DNA of 64,000 bases from an uncultured Oscillospiraceae bacterium. Its GTDB lineage: Bacteria > Bacillota > Clostridia > Oscillospirales > Oscillospiraceae. Positions 18,138 through 25,909 of the stretch are shown here, one piece after another; within the stretch, counting starts at the first letter, position 1, and every line of letters begins with the position of its first letter. The notes under the pieces are model-generated. The model was not told where the DNA came from and did not search any database. It was given only the letters and a program-made list of their open reading frames with translations. The translations under genes and the position numbers were made by a program. Location: the NCBI GenBank assembly GCA_934591815.1, contig CAKTPV010000010.1:22992-86991 (forward strand). The letters are read 5' to 3'.

Positions 18138-20415
18138 AATGATAGAGATCACAGGCGCTGCGGAGAATAACCTGAAAAATATCCAACTTCGTATTCCCAA
18201 GGAGCGGCTGGTCGTGCTGACCGGTGTCTCCGGTTCCGGTAAAAGCTCCCTGGCCTTTGATACGATTGCGGAGGAGAGCCGCCGTCAGTGGCAGGAGACG
18301 CTGCCGCTTTACCTTCGGAGCCGTATGCCGCATCACAAACGGCCCAACGTGGAGAAAATTCAGGGTCTAACCCCCTGTGTCGTCGTTGACCAAAAGCCGA
18401 TGGGCGCCAACGCACGCTCTACGGTTGGAACCGCCTCGGATATCGCGCCCCTGATCCGGATGCTGTTCTCACGTGTCGGCACACCCAGTGCGGGCGGCTC
18501 CATGGCATACTCCTTCAATCATCCTCACGGGATGTGTCCGGTCTGTACCGGGCTGGGACAGGAAACGTCCTTGAACGAGGAGGCAATGTTCGATCGGGAT
18601 AAAAGCATCAATGAAGGCGCCATCCGCTTTTCGCAGTTTTCCGGCGGCAGCTGGCAGAGCATTTACTTCACCAATAACCCCTATCTTGATCCCGACAAGA
18701 AGCTGCGGGACTATACGCCGGAGGAGTGGGAGGTGCTGCGGATCGGCACAAAGGAGCCGTTGATCATCGACCACATCTATAAAAATACAGGGCAGGTCTC
18801 GCACCTGCCCTATGAGGGTGTTGTCACGCGGTTTAACCGCCTGTATCGGAATAGAGACATTGCGGGCCTGAAGAAGAGCGTGCAGGAGGAGGCGCTGTCC
18901 CTTATGTGCCGCCATACCTGTACCGCCTGCGGCGGCAGCGGCCTGAATCCGGCGGCACTGGCTTCGCGCATCAACGGATATAATATCGTGGATTATAACG
19001 ATATGCAGGTGTCCCGTTTGATCCCTGTATTGGAAGCAATAGAGGATCCGCTGGGTGCTTCTTTGGCGCAGCAGATCTGTGTCGGTCTGCAGGCGATGGT
19101 TCGGGTCGGTCTGGGCTATCTGACGCTCTCCCGCCGCACGGATACACTGTCCGGCGGCGAGCTTCAGCGGCTGAAGATGGTTCGGCATTTGGGCAGCAGT
19201 CTGAGCAATATCACCTATATCTTTGATGAACCGACCGCAGGACTGCACCCGTCCGATGTGAAGCGGATCTGTGACCTTCTGCTTCAGCTGCGGTATCACC
19301 ACAATACAGTGCTGGTGGTGGAGCATGATAAACAGGTCATTGCGCTGGCAGACCATATTATCGAGCTGGGCCCTCGTGCCGGCAGCGGCGGCGGAAAAGT
19401 CGTATTTCAGGGGACGCCCAAGGAGCTGTGCAGCGCGGAAACATTAACGGCAGAGGTGCTGCGCGAACGTGTGACGCTGAATGACACGCCGCTGCCATGG
19501 ACGGAAAGCTTTCCGGTTTCTGATGCCAACGTTCACAACCTGAAAAATGTGGCTGTGGCTTTCCCCAAGGGCGTGCTGACAGCTGTTACAGGAGTGGCAG
19601 GCTCGGGAAAGAGCAGCCTTACCTGCTGCGCGCTTCTTGACCGCTATCCCGAGGCCATTCTAATTAGTCAAGCGCCTGTCGGTACGACCAGCCGATCGAC
19701 ACCCGCCACCTATACTGGCGCAATGGATGAGATCCGCAAGGTTTTCGCCCGTGAAAACGGCGTCAGCGCGCAGTGGTTCAGCTTTAACTCAAAGGGCGGC
19801 TGCCCGGTGTGCAAGGGCAAGGGTGAGATCATGCCGGATGTGGCATTCGCAGATCCGGTGGCAATCACCTGCGAGGAGTGCGGCGGACGGCGGTATAATC
19901 CCACGGCGCTGAGCTATACCTATCAGGACAAGACGATCGAACAGGTTCTGGCGCTGACAGTAACAGAGGCACTTTCCTTTTTTACTCAGCGGCAGATCTG
20001 CGAGCCGCTGCAGCTGCTGCAGGCTGTCGGTTTGGGCTATATGACCTTGGGACAGCCCCTCAGCACGCTTTCGGGCGGCGAGGTGCAGCGCCTGAAATTG
20101 GCCAGTGAATTGACAAAAAGCGGCAATATCTACATCTTCGACGAACCGACGACCGGCCTGCACCGTAATGATGTTCAGTTGCTGCTCAAGCTCCTGCGCC
20201 AGCTTGTGGATCAGGGAAATACGGTGATCGTCGTAGAGCATCGTCTGGAAGTGATCGCGCAGGCGGACTGGATCATCGACATGGGGCCGGGCGCCGGAGA
20301 CCGCGGCGGCAGCGTTGTGTTTACGGGAACACCCCGGCAGCTGCTGGACTGCCGCGAGTCGGAGACTGCCCGATTCCTTCGTGAGGCGGTTGAACCAGCT
20401 GTGTCGGCGGTGTAA
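18121..20415 (+). CDS. UvrA-like ABC ATPase (UvrA paralogue, possible drug-resistance type)
   Basis: A 764-residue protein with two ABC ATPase modules arranged as in UvrA: Walker A 'GVSGSGKSSLAFDTIAEE' (residues ~33-50) and 'GVAGSGKSSL' (~490), signatures 'LSGGELQRLK' and 'LSGGEVQRLK', and Walker B 'IYIFDEPTTGLH'. Zinc-binding 'CPVCTGLG' and 'CPVCKGKG' modules are present. It is ~180 residues shorter than excision-repair UvrA (~940), lacking the full UvrB-binding/insertion region, as in class II UvrA paralogues linked to antibiotic resistance. GTG 18121 and ATG 18124 are both possible starts. It is coupled to the TPR gene. Its DNA substrate and partner are unknown; it need not act in standard excision repair. 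Confidence 0.9.
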   Translation: MMEEREMIEITGAAENNLKNIQLRIPKERLVVLTGVSGSGKSSLAFDTIAEESRRQWQETLPLYLRSRMPHHKRPNVEKIQGLTPCVVVDQKPMGANARSTVGTASDIAPLIRMLFSRVGTPSAGGSMAYSFNHPHGMCPVCTGLGQETSLNEEAMFDRDKSINEGAIRFSQFSGGSWQSIYFTNNPYLDPDKKLRDYTPEEWEVLRIGTKEPLIIDHIYKNTGQVSHLPYEGVVTRFNRLYRNRDIAGLKKSVQEEALSLMCRHTCTACGGSGLNPAALASRINGYNIVDYNDMQVSRLIPVLEAIEDPLGASLAQQICVGLQAMVRVGLGYLTLSRRTDTLSGGELQRLKMVRHLGSSLSNITYIFDEPTAGLHPSDVKRICDLLLQLRYHHNTVLVVEHDKQVIALADHIIELGPRAGSGGGKVVFQGTPKELCSAETLTAEVLRERVTLNDTPLPWTESFPVSDANVHNLKNVAVAFPKGVLTAVTGVAGSGKSSLTCCALLDRYPEAILISQAPVGTTSRSTPATYTGAMDEIRKVFARENGVSAQWFSFNSKGGCPVCKGKGEIMPDVAFADPVAITCEECGGRRYNPTALSYTYQDKTIEQVLALTVTEALSFFTQRQICEPLQLLQAVGLGYMTLGQPLSTLSGGEVQRLKLASELTKSGNIYIFDEPTTGLHRNDVQLLLKLLRQLVDQGNTVIVVEHRLEVIAQADWIIDMGPGAGDRGGSVVFTGTPRQLLDCRESETARFLREAVEPAVSAV

Positions 20416-20504
20416 TAACCGCAGCTTGTTGCCTGAATGCGCACAACACTTCTGGGGTATGTCCATTCAGCCGAAGTACCCGGCTTCAATTGTGAAAAAG
20501 CTTG

Positions 20505-20527
20505 GCAGGAAGCATGATCTTCCCTGC
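20505..20527 (+). terminator. Possible terminator after the UvrA-like gene
   Basis: An 8-bp stem (20505-20512 with 20519-20527, one bulge) followed after a few bases by TTGATTGTTTTTACC. Confidence 0.4.
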
Positions 20528-20696
20528 GCGGTGTTGATTGTTTTTACCAGATATTGGTTGGTGTTATTTGTCGGGCTTTTTTAGGCTGTAAAGTACTGTT
20601 GCAGTGTACAGCTTTAGAACTCGTGGTGGGGCAAACGGCCTGTGATTATGCGGGGCGCAGCGGCTATGACCGCCTGCACCGGACATTACGCAGTTC

Positions 20697-20741
20697 TTCA
20701 CACGCAGGAGGTCACTGGTTCGAGTCCAGCAGTCTCCACCA
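20697..20741 (+). tRNA. 3' half of a tRNA gene, probably Val (CAC); attachment-site remnant
   Basis: The sequence from TTCACAC (anticodon loop with anticodon CAC) through the variable region AGGAGGTC, a T-loop GGTTCGAGTCC and an acceptor strand ending ...TCTCCACCA matches the last ~45 bases of a tRNA. No matching D-arm, 5' anticodon stem or 5' acceptor strand (GGAGACT expected) lies upstream. Breakage exactly at the anticodon loop, where tyrosine recombinases commonly cross over, suggests an old attachment site. Confidence 0.75.
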
Positions 20742-20777
20742 AAAAGTTCCTGATTTCGTAAGAAATCAGGAACTTTT
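20742..20777 (+). terminator. Terminator directly after the tRNA fragment
   Basis: A perfect 16-bp stem (20742-20757 with 20762-20777), GTAA loop, then TCTGTTT. It begins right after the CCA, as expected for a former tRNA transcription unit. Confidence 0.85.
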
Positions 20778-20822
20778 TCTGTTTATATCCTCAAATAGTG
20801 ACGCGGCATTTTGGCGTTTTTC

Positions 20823-20846
20823 GCTTGACCCAAACCGTGACCCAAA
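20823..20846 (+). repeat. 24-bp direct repeat, copy 1 (island left edge)
   Basis: Identical over 24 bases to 44631-44654. It contains the 9-mer TGACCCAAA twice at 12-base spacing, so it is itself an iteron pair. Together the copies bracket 23.8 kb of accessory DNA. Confidence 0.8.
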
Positions 20847-20938
20847 AGCCGGTCAGTTCCCGCAGGTTTACGGTGAACTGCTGAATTGGAACGAGCCTGT
20901 TGCAAAATAGAGTTTTGAAAAACAGGTCAAAGAAAAAG

Positions 20939-20973
20939 TTAGCGAGAACCGTTAGAGCGGCGATTCTCGCTAA
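20939..20973 (+). terminator. Terminator-like hairpin
   Basis: A perfect 10-bp stem (20939-20948 with 20964-20973) followed by TTTTCTT. No intact gene ends just before it, so it may be left over from a lost gene. The rest of 20416-21040 holds only the tRNA fragment, its terminator and the 24-bp repeat. Confidence 0.6.
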
Positions 20974-21040
20974 TTTTCTTAATGCATAAATTTTGCGTTT
21001 GGGTCTAAAAACGGCATTTTGCAATAGGCACTTTTTGCAT

Positions 21041-21454
21041 TCATCTAAATCCCGGTCTGTTTTCAAATGGCCAATACCGATCTGAAATCCTGTATTTCTT
21101 GCCGCATTTTATACACCTAAGGAAGCGTATGTCGTTCTCTGTCTTGCAAAACGGGCACACGACTTTTCCTGTTTCCGTAATGCTCGCCATAGGCATCTTT
21201 TCATCCTTTGCGTAATAGTGCGCGATAATCTTCTTTCTACACGATAAGATAAGAATTTCGCCAACAAACATCACGCTACCAGCAACAGCAAAAATTACAT
21301 TCCAAATCTTTTCTGTTTCGCAGATTCCTCCAAAACCAAGAATAGCAATCACGGCTCCGGCAAAAAGAAGTGGTGTCGACCTTCTAATTTTCAGGCTGGC
21401 CTCTGTCGCGAGCGGATGATCAGGATATGCAGTGTAAGTAATAACGTGCTTCAT
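21041..21454 (-). CDS. Small membrane protein with C-terminal zinc ribbon
   Basis: A 137-residue protein with two adjacent hydrophobic segments at residues ~27-45 and ~52-72 ('TPLLFAGAVIAILGFGGI' is the first) and a C-terminal zinc ribbon 'CPFCKTENDIRFLRCIKCGK' (two CxxC pairs). No enzyme motif is seen. It is the last of a minus-strand group of small membrane/zinc-ribbon genes with A/T-richer sequence than the surroundings, suggesting transfer. Function unknown. Confidence 0.65.
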   Translation of the reverse strand: MKHVITYTAYPDHPLATEASLKIRRSTPLLFAGAVIAILGFGGICETEKIWNVIFAVAGSVMFVGEILILSCRKKIIAHYYAKDEKMPMASITETGKVVCPFCKTENDIRFLRCIKCGKKYRISDRYWPFENRPGFR

Positions 21455-21472
21455 TCAAGCGGCCTCCTTTGC

Positions 21473-21694
21473 CTACATCTTATGTTCTTCGATTTTGGAT
21501 ATTGTCCCACAATATGGGCAGTAAGCAGCATCTCTTGGCAACCTATTCCCACATTTTCTGCAAAATGCTGCTGAAGATTGCAGTCTACCAGTTGCCCTTT
21601 CCCCATGCTGCTCTTCTCCTGCAATGCACTCCTCTTGGGATGATGTATAAGCTGACGCGATATCTTCACTCTTCCATTGTTTTTCGCGAGCCAA
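21473..21694 (-). CDS. Zinc-ribbon protein, start uncertain
   Basis: At least 73 residues ending in a zinc ribbon 'FCRKCGNRLPRDAAYCPYCG'. The frame stays open and protein-like upstream of the listed Met, reading 'TTEEFIGRDAVEAIILIEDT' before it, so the true product is probably longer, beginning near 21790 with a non-ATG start or being the frameshifted 3' part of the membrane gene upstream. It lies 18 bases before the next minus-strand gene. Function unknown. Confidence 0.5.
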   Translation of the reverse strand: MAREKQWKSEDIASAYTSSQEECIAGEEQHGERATGRLQSSAAFCRKCGNRLPRDAAYCPYCGTISKIEEHKM

Positions 21695-21771
21695 CCGTGC
21701 AATGGTGTCTTCAATTAAAATTATCGCCTCGACCGCATCGCGCCCAATAAATTCTTCGGTTGTTAGCGTGC

Positions 21772-22175
21772 TTATACACTTTTCCCGACAACTAATTTTC
21801 CGCGCAGCACCCTCTTCCCGCTTTCAAAATCATGCAATATTTCGTCTAAAGGGCACGCCAAAAGGGCTGCATCCAGAGAACGCTTTATTCTCTTTCGCTC
21901 AAGCACAACGGGTAATTCTATGTACAAGAATAGGATTATGTCACAACTTACGAAAAGAAAAACGTTAGTCGCAATATCGCCGTTATATCGGACGCAGTTC
22001 TCATATGTTCTATATGCGCCCACCAGCAACACCCAACACACACAACTATGCCCACAATCATTCTAACTTGTGAGTAAACGGCTAAATACTTTGTCAGAGT
22101 TCTTTTTCGCTTTTTCACACTTTCCACCGCCACATCATGTAGTATAGTCAGAATTACAGTTATTCTTATTATCAT
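21772..22175 (-). pseudogene. Membrane protein gene, apparently frameshifted
   Basis: Two overlapping minus-strand frames each look protein-like: 22175-21948 ('MIIRITVILTILHDVAVESV', then a hydrophobic segment) and 22041-21772 ('DIATNVFLFVSCDIILFLYI', then a basic/acidic tail ending 'LDEILHDFESGKRVLRGK'). Read together with one frame change near 22020-22040 they give a two-helix membrane protein. They could instead be two small overlapping genes. No family recognised. Confidence 0.4.
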
Positions 22176-22242
22176 AAGCGAACCTTACTATAACCCTCGC
22201 TAAGCATTATTCTCAAGTAAAGTTTTTCTTTTTATTGCCCTT

Positions 22243-22353
22243 CAGTTATGTTACAATAAGCAAGCAGAGGGCAGACCGAAGAAAGAGGCCAGTGAAACCG
22301 TAAAACTGCCGCGAGTCGAGTTTATCGAGTGGTTAAAGAAAGAAGAGGTGTGA
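22243..22353 (+). pseudogene. C-terminal remnant of a lost gene (duplicate near 39.24 kb)
   Basis: The last ~30 codons of an open frame ending 'GRPKKEASETVKLPRVEFIE' and then 'WLKKEEV' stop at 22353, with no start or upstream body. The final ~35 bases plus the following terminator recur at 39238-39290 with a few substitutions. The parent gene is not recognised. Confidence 0.55.
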
Positions 22354-22372
22354 CCGATAGTCACACCTCTTC
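22342..22372 (+). terminator. Terminator overlapping the gene remnant's stop codon
   Basis: A perfect 13-bp stem (22342-22354 with 22360-22372), five-base loop, then CTGTGTTG. The stem includes the stop codon of the remnant. Confidence 0.8.
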
Positions 22373-22768
22373 CTGTGTTGCAAAAAGCAAGCAATGAGCG
22401 CACATTTAGGAAATGGCAAAACTCGTTTTCTTAATATGGCGAGTCATAATAAAAGTCTAAGAGCCCACAAGCAAAGGCGATACACCATGGGGGCGGCGTA
22501 TCTGGTGTATAGCAGCTACATAGCCGCGTTGGGCGAAAAGCTGCGCAGGGCGCGGCAGGGGATGTTCCCCTGCCAGGCCTTGCGCAGCTTCTCCTTTTTT
22601 ACTCTTTCAATCCACGGGAATACCCGACCCGCGCAGTATGGCAAAATCCACAAATTCAGTTGGCGCACCCATTTTTTTGCTATGCATATTTACAACATCT
22701 CTTGCGTGTGGTATGGTTAAAGTATCAACATATGCGCGTTAAAAAATATATGACAGGATGTGATCGCC
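22373..22768 (+). promoter_or_regulatory. Upstream region of the cas operon with hairpin and a CRISPR-repeat-like segment
   Basis: A hairpin at ~22539-22588 has an inner stem GGCAGGGG/CCCCTGCC and outer GCTGCGCA/TGCGCAGC. At 22605-22616 the 12 bases TTTCAATCCACG equal the reverse complement of the 3' end of the array repeat, i.e. a degenerate repeat in opposite orientation within the cas leader. The 108-codon open frame across this region looks non-coding. A promoter is not obvious; TTGCGT occurs at ~22702. Confidence 0.45.
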
Positions 22769-25174
22769 ATGTATCCTGCCCATATCCGCGAAACCGGAGA
22801 GCGGCAAACCGTCCAGGAGCATTGCCGGAACACGGCGGCGCTGGCCGCAACCGCACTGCGGCCACTGGGTCTGGAAAAAAGCGCCTATCTGGTCGGTCTG
22901 CTCCACGACGCCGGAAAAAACAAACAGGAGTATGCGCAATACCTTTCGGAGGCTGTCAGCGGCGGGAACGCCGTCCGTGGCAGTGTCAACCATACCTTCG
23001 CCGGCGTGCGCCTTCTGCTGGATCGTTGGCACGGCGGCTGCGGTACGTTCTCCTATTCCGACGTGACCGCAGAGCTGCTGGCCGTTGCCGTTGGCTCACA
23101 TCATGGCCTGTTTGACTGTATCGACCCCCAGCAGCACAGCGGCTTTTTTCATCGCCAGACCAAGGAGGGGATCTTTTACGATGAATCCCGACAGGTCTTT
23201 TTGGCGGAGGTTGCTGACGAGGAGGAGCTGGAGCATCTGTTCCGCGACGCCGTTCGGGAGATGACCCCGATGCTGGATCGGCTGGCGGCTCTGTCCACCC
23301 AAGTGGACGACAATGAGGCGGATCGGGAGACTGCATTTTATATCGGTCTTCTGGCTCGGATGCTCCTGTCCGCCGTAATCGAGGGAGACCGCACGGACAC
23401 CGCCGCTTTTATGGATGGGATAGAACCGCCCGTGTTCCCAGAGGATATGCGGCCAATCTGGACAGAACGGCTGGCGTTTATGGAGAAGAAGCTGGCGGCA
23501 TTCCCGCGAAAAACGCCCATTGATCTGGCGCGCCACACCATCTCCGACACCTGTGCCGCCGGCGCCGCCCGGCCCGGAGGTGTCTACCGCCTGAATGTTC
23601 CCACCGGCGGTGGAAAAACGCTGGCCAGCCTCCGCTTCGCATTGACCCACGCGGCAAAATGGAACTGCTCCCGGATCATCTTCACCGCGCCGCTGCTGTC
23701 GATCCTGGATCAAAACGCCCAGGTCATCCGCGATTATATAGGGGACGACACCTTGATACTGGAGCATCACTCCAACCTTGCCGAGCCGAAGGAGACGCCG
23801 GAGCGCTTGCAGGCGCTGGAGCTGCTCACCGCCTCCTGGTCGGCGCCGATCATTATCACCACGCTGGTGCAGCTCCTGAATACCTGCTTCAGCGGAAGGA
23901 CCTGCGCCATCCGCAGATTTCACGCGCTGTGCGGCAGCGTCATTGTGATCGACGAGGTGCAGACCGTTCCCGGCAAAATGCTGACGCTGTTCAATTTGGC
24001 GGTCAACTTCCTGTCCGAGGGCTGCGGCGCCACCATTGTTCTGTGCTCCGCCACCCAGCCCTGTCTGGAGGCAGCCGACCATCCCCTGCACCGCCAGCCC
24101 GTCGATCTGGTTCCGCAGCAAAAGGCACTGTGGGACGTCTTTAAGCGCACCGACATCCAAAATGCCGGATGTGCCAAGCTGGAGGAGCTCTCGCAGATCG
24201 TCACGGAGGTACTGTCGTCGTGCGACAGTCTGCTGGTGGTGTGCAACACAAAAAAGGAGGCGGCGTTTCTGTTCGAGTCGCTGCAAGCCGAGAATTGCCG
24301 GTGCTTCCATCTGTCCGCCGCCATGTGCATGCAGCACCGCAGGGAGACTCTGCAAGCCTTGCAGTCCGCGCTGGACAAGCCCTCCGCCGATAGGCAAAGG
24401 GTTGTCTGCGTCTCCACGCAGGTGATCGAGGCCGGTGTGGACATCTCCTTCCAGCGGGTGATCCGCTTCTCCGCCGGAATGGACAGTGTCGTGCAGGCGG
24501 CAGGGCGGTGCAACCGGCACGCCGAGCAAAAGGAGCCCGCCCCCGTCCGCCTCATCCGGTGTACCGACGAGCGGCTGCGTGGTCTGGACGACATCGTGCG
24601 CGGACAGAACGCCACCACCGCGCTGCTGACCGCCTTTTCCAAAACGCCGGAGGCTTTCCGGCACGATCTGTCCTCCGAGGAGGCCATCCGGTTCTACTAT
24701 CGCCGGCTATACGCAGAGATGGAGCCCGGCTTCCAGGACGACCAAACCCAGGCGCACGGCTCCCTCTATCATCTGCTAGCGGACAACCCCCGGTATGCAG
24801 ACGCCAACTGCGCGCAGGCGGAGCGTTACCTTCTGCGGCAGGCGTTCCGTCTGGCAGGCGGCCTTTTTCAGGTATTCGACGAGGACACGAGCGCCCTGCT
24901 CGTACCCTACGGAAGAGGGCGCGAGCTGCAAAACACGCTGCGAAACGCCGCTCAGGTCTACGGGCAGAAGGATTGGGCGGTCATTCGCGGCTGCATTGAC
25001 GAGGCAAAGGGCTACTGCGTCAGCGTCTACCGCTATCAGCTGGAGCGGCTTGAGAGCCTCGGCGCCGTGACCTCACTGTTCGACGGCGGCATACTGCTGT
25101 TGTCCGATGGCTTTTATAACGAACATACCGGTTTTTCCCTGGAGGCCGGTACCCGTGATTTTCAGGAGGTGTAG
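22769..25174 (+). CDS. cas3: CRISPR-associated helicase/nuclease Cas3 (type I-C)
   Basis: An 801-residue protein with the N-terminal HD nuclease (His46-Asp47 in 'GLLHDAGKNKQEY', second His pair in 'SHHGLFD' near 110) fused to a superfamily 2 helicase: motif I 'PTGGGKTLASL' (~residue 277), motif II Asp-Glu-Val-Gln in 'VIDEVQTVPG' (~394), motif III 'CSATQP', motif V 'VIEAGVDISF' and motif VI 'QAAGRCNRHAE'. Cas3 is recruited by Cascade to an R-loop and degrades the non-target strand. All key motifs are intact. ATG 22769 is preferred over GTG 22760 on spacing to AGGATG, but either is possible. It heads the operon and is three bases from cas5. Confidence 0.97.
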   Translation: MYPAHIRETGERQTVQEHCRNTAALAATALRPLGLEKSAYLVGLLHDAGKNKQEYAQYLSEAVSGGNAVRGSVNHTFAGVRLLLDRWHGGCGTFSYSDVTAELLAVAVGSHHGLFDCIDPQQHSGFFHRQTKEGIFYDESRQVFLAEVADEEELEHLFRDAVREMTPMLDRLAALSTQVDDNEADRETAFYIGLLARMLLSAVIEGDRTDTAAFMDGIEPPVFPEDMRPIWTERLAFMEKKLAAFPRKTPIDLARHTISDTCAAGAARPGGVYRLNVPTGGGKTLASLRFALTHAAKWNCSRIIFTAPLLSILDQNAQVIRDYIGDDTLILEHHSNLAEPKETPERLQALELLTASWSAPIIITTLVQLLNTCFSGRTCAIRRFHALCGSVIVIDEVQTVPGKMLTLFNLAVNFLSEGCGATIVLCSATQPCLEAADHPLHRQPVDLVPQQKALWDVFKRTDIQNAGCAKLEELSQIVTEVLSSCDSLLVVCNTKKEAAFLFESLQAENCRCFHLSAAMCMQHRRETLQALQSALDKPSADRQRVVCVSTQVIEAGVDISFQRVIRFSAGMDSVVQAAGRCNRHAEQKEPAPVRLIRCTDERLRGLDDIVRGQNATTALLTAFSKTPEAFRHDLSSEEAIRFYYRRLYAEMEPGFQDDQTQAHGSLYHLLADNPRYADANCAQAERYLLRQAFRLAGGLFQVFDEDTSALLVPYGRGRELQNTLRNAAQVYGQKDWAVIRGCIDEAKGYCVSVYRYQLERLESLGAVTSLFDGGILLLSDGFYNEHTGFSLEAGTRDFQEV

Positions 25175-25177
25175 CGA

Positions 25178-25909
25178 TTGAAAACAGAACATCCCAACAT
25201 CGTAGAATTTGAGGTATACGGTGATTACGCCCTCTTCTCCGACCCTCTCATGCGTCTGGGCGGTGAAAAGTGCAGCTATCAGGTACCCACCTATGAGGCA
25301 CTGAAGGGCATTTTATCCTCTGTATACTGGAAGCCCACCTTCATCTGGCGGATCCTGGACGTGCGGGTCATGAACCCGATCCAGACCGAGGTGAAAGGCA
25401 TCCGCCCCATCAAATACAGCGGCGGCAACGATCTGGCGTATTACACCTATCTGAAAAGCTGCCGGTATCAGGTACGGGCCTGCTTCGACTGGAACGACAA
25501 CCGCCCAGAGCTGTGCGGCGACCGAAATGAGAACAAACATCACTGCATTGCCCGCCGAATGATTGAAAAGGGCGGGCGGCGTGATATTTTTCTGGGTACC
25601 CGGGAATGTCAGGGCTATGTAGAGCCCTGCGTATTCGGAAACGGCGCAGGCGCCTACGACGATCTGCCGGAGCTGGGCTTCGGGCTGATGTACCACGGCA
25701 TCACCTACCCGGACGAGGCCTACTCGGAGGAGACCCGCGGACGGATGACTGCCCGGTTTTGGTACCCGGTCATGAAAAACGGTGTCATTCACTTTCTCCC
25801 GCCGGAGGATTGTCCGGGGCAGAAGCCTCTGCGGGAAATGCCTATGAAGATCTTTTCCGCCGGCGAGGGCAATTTTATCGGTCTGCGGGAATTTGGGGAG
25901 GTGGAGTAA
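25178..25909 (+). CDS. cas5c: Cas5c (Cas5d), pre-crRNA processing endonuclease of type I-C
   Basis: A 243-residue RAMP-fold protein. In type I-C, Cas5 replaces Cas6 and cuts the repeat hairpin. The residues equivalent to the Tyr/Lys/His catalytic set described for Bacillus halodurans Cas5d can be placed as Tyr50 ('SSVYWKPTF'), Lys120 and His121 ('NENKHHCIARR'). The start is TTG at 25178, set by AGGAGG seven bases upstream that also overlaps the cas3 stop. The G-rich loop 'GYVEPCVFGNGAGAY' is typical. It abuts cas8c directly. Confidence 0.95.
   Translation: MKTEHPNIVEFEVYGDYALFSDPLMRLGGEKCSYQVPTYEALKGILSSVYWKPTFIWRILDVRVMNPIQTEVKGIRPIKYSGGNDLAYYTYLKSCRYQVRACFDWNDNRPELCGDRNENKHHCIARRMIEKGGRRDIFLGTRECQGYVEPCVFGNGAGAYDDLPELGFGLMYHGITYPDEAYSEETRGRMTARFWYPVMKNGVIHFLPPEDCPGQKPLREMPMKIFSAGEGNFIGLREFGEVE

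Noticed and set aside
18121-20415. Annotation as excision-repair UvrA
   Set aside because: It is about 180 residues short, pairs with a TPR gene rather than uvrB, and fits a UvrA paralogue better.
20590-20741. A complete tRNA gene at 20.6-20.74 kb
   Set aside because: No D-arm, 5' anticodon stem or 5' acceptor strand can be paired with the 3' half.
22394-22720. A 108-codon frame before cas3
   Set aside because: No ribosome binding site, no domain, and it spans a hairpin and a repeat-like segment.
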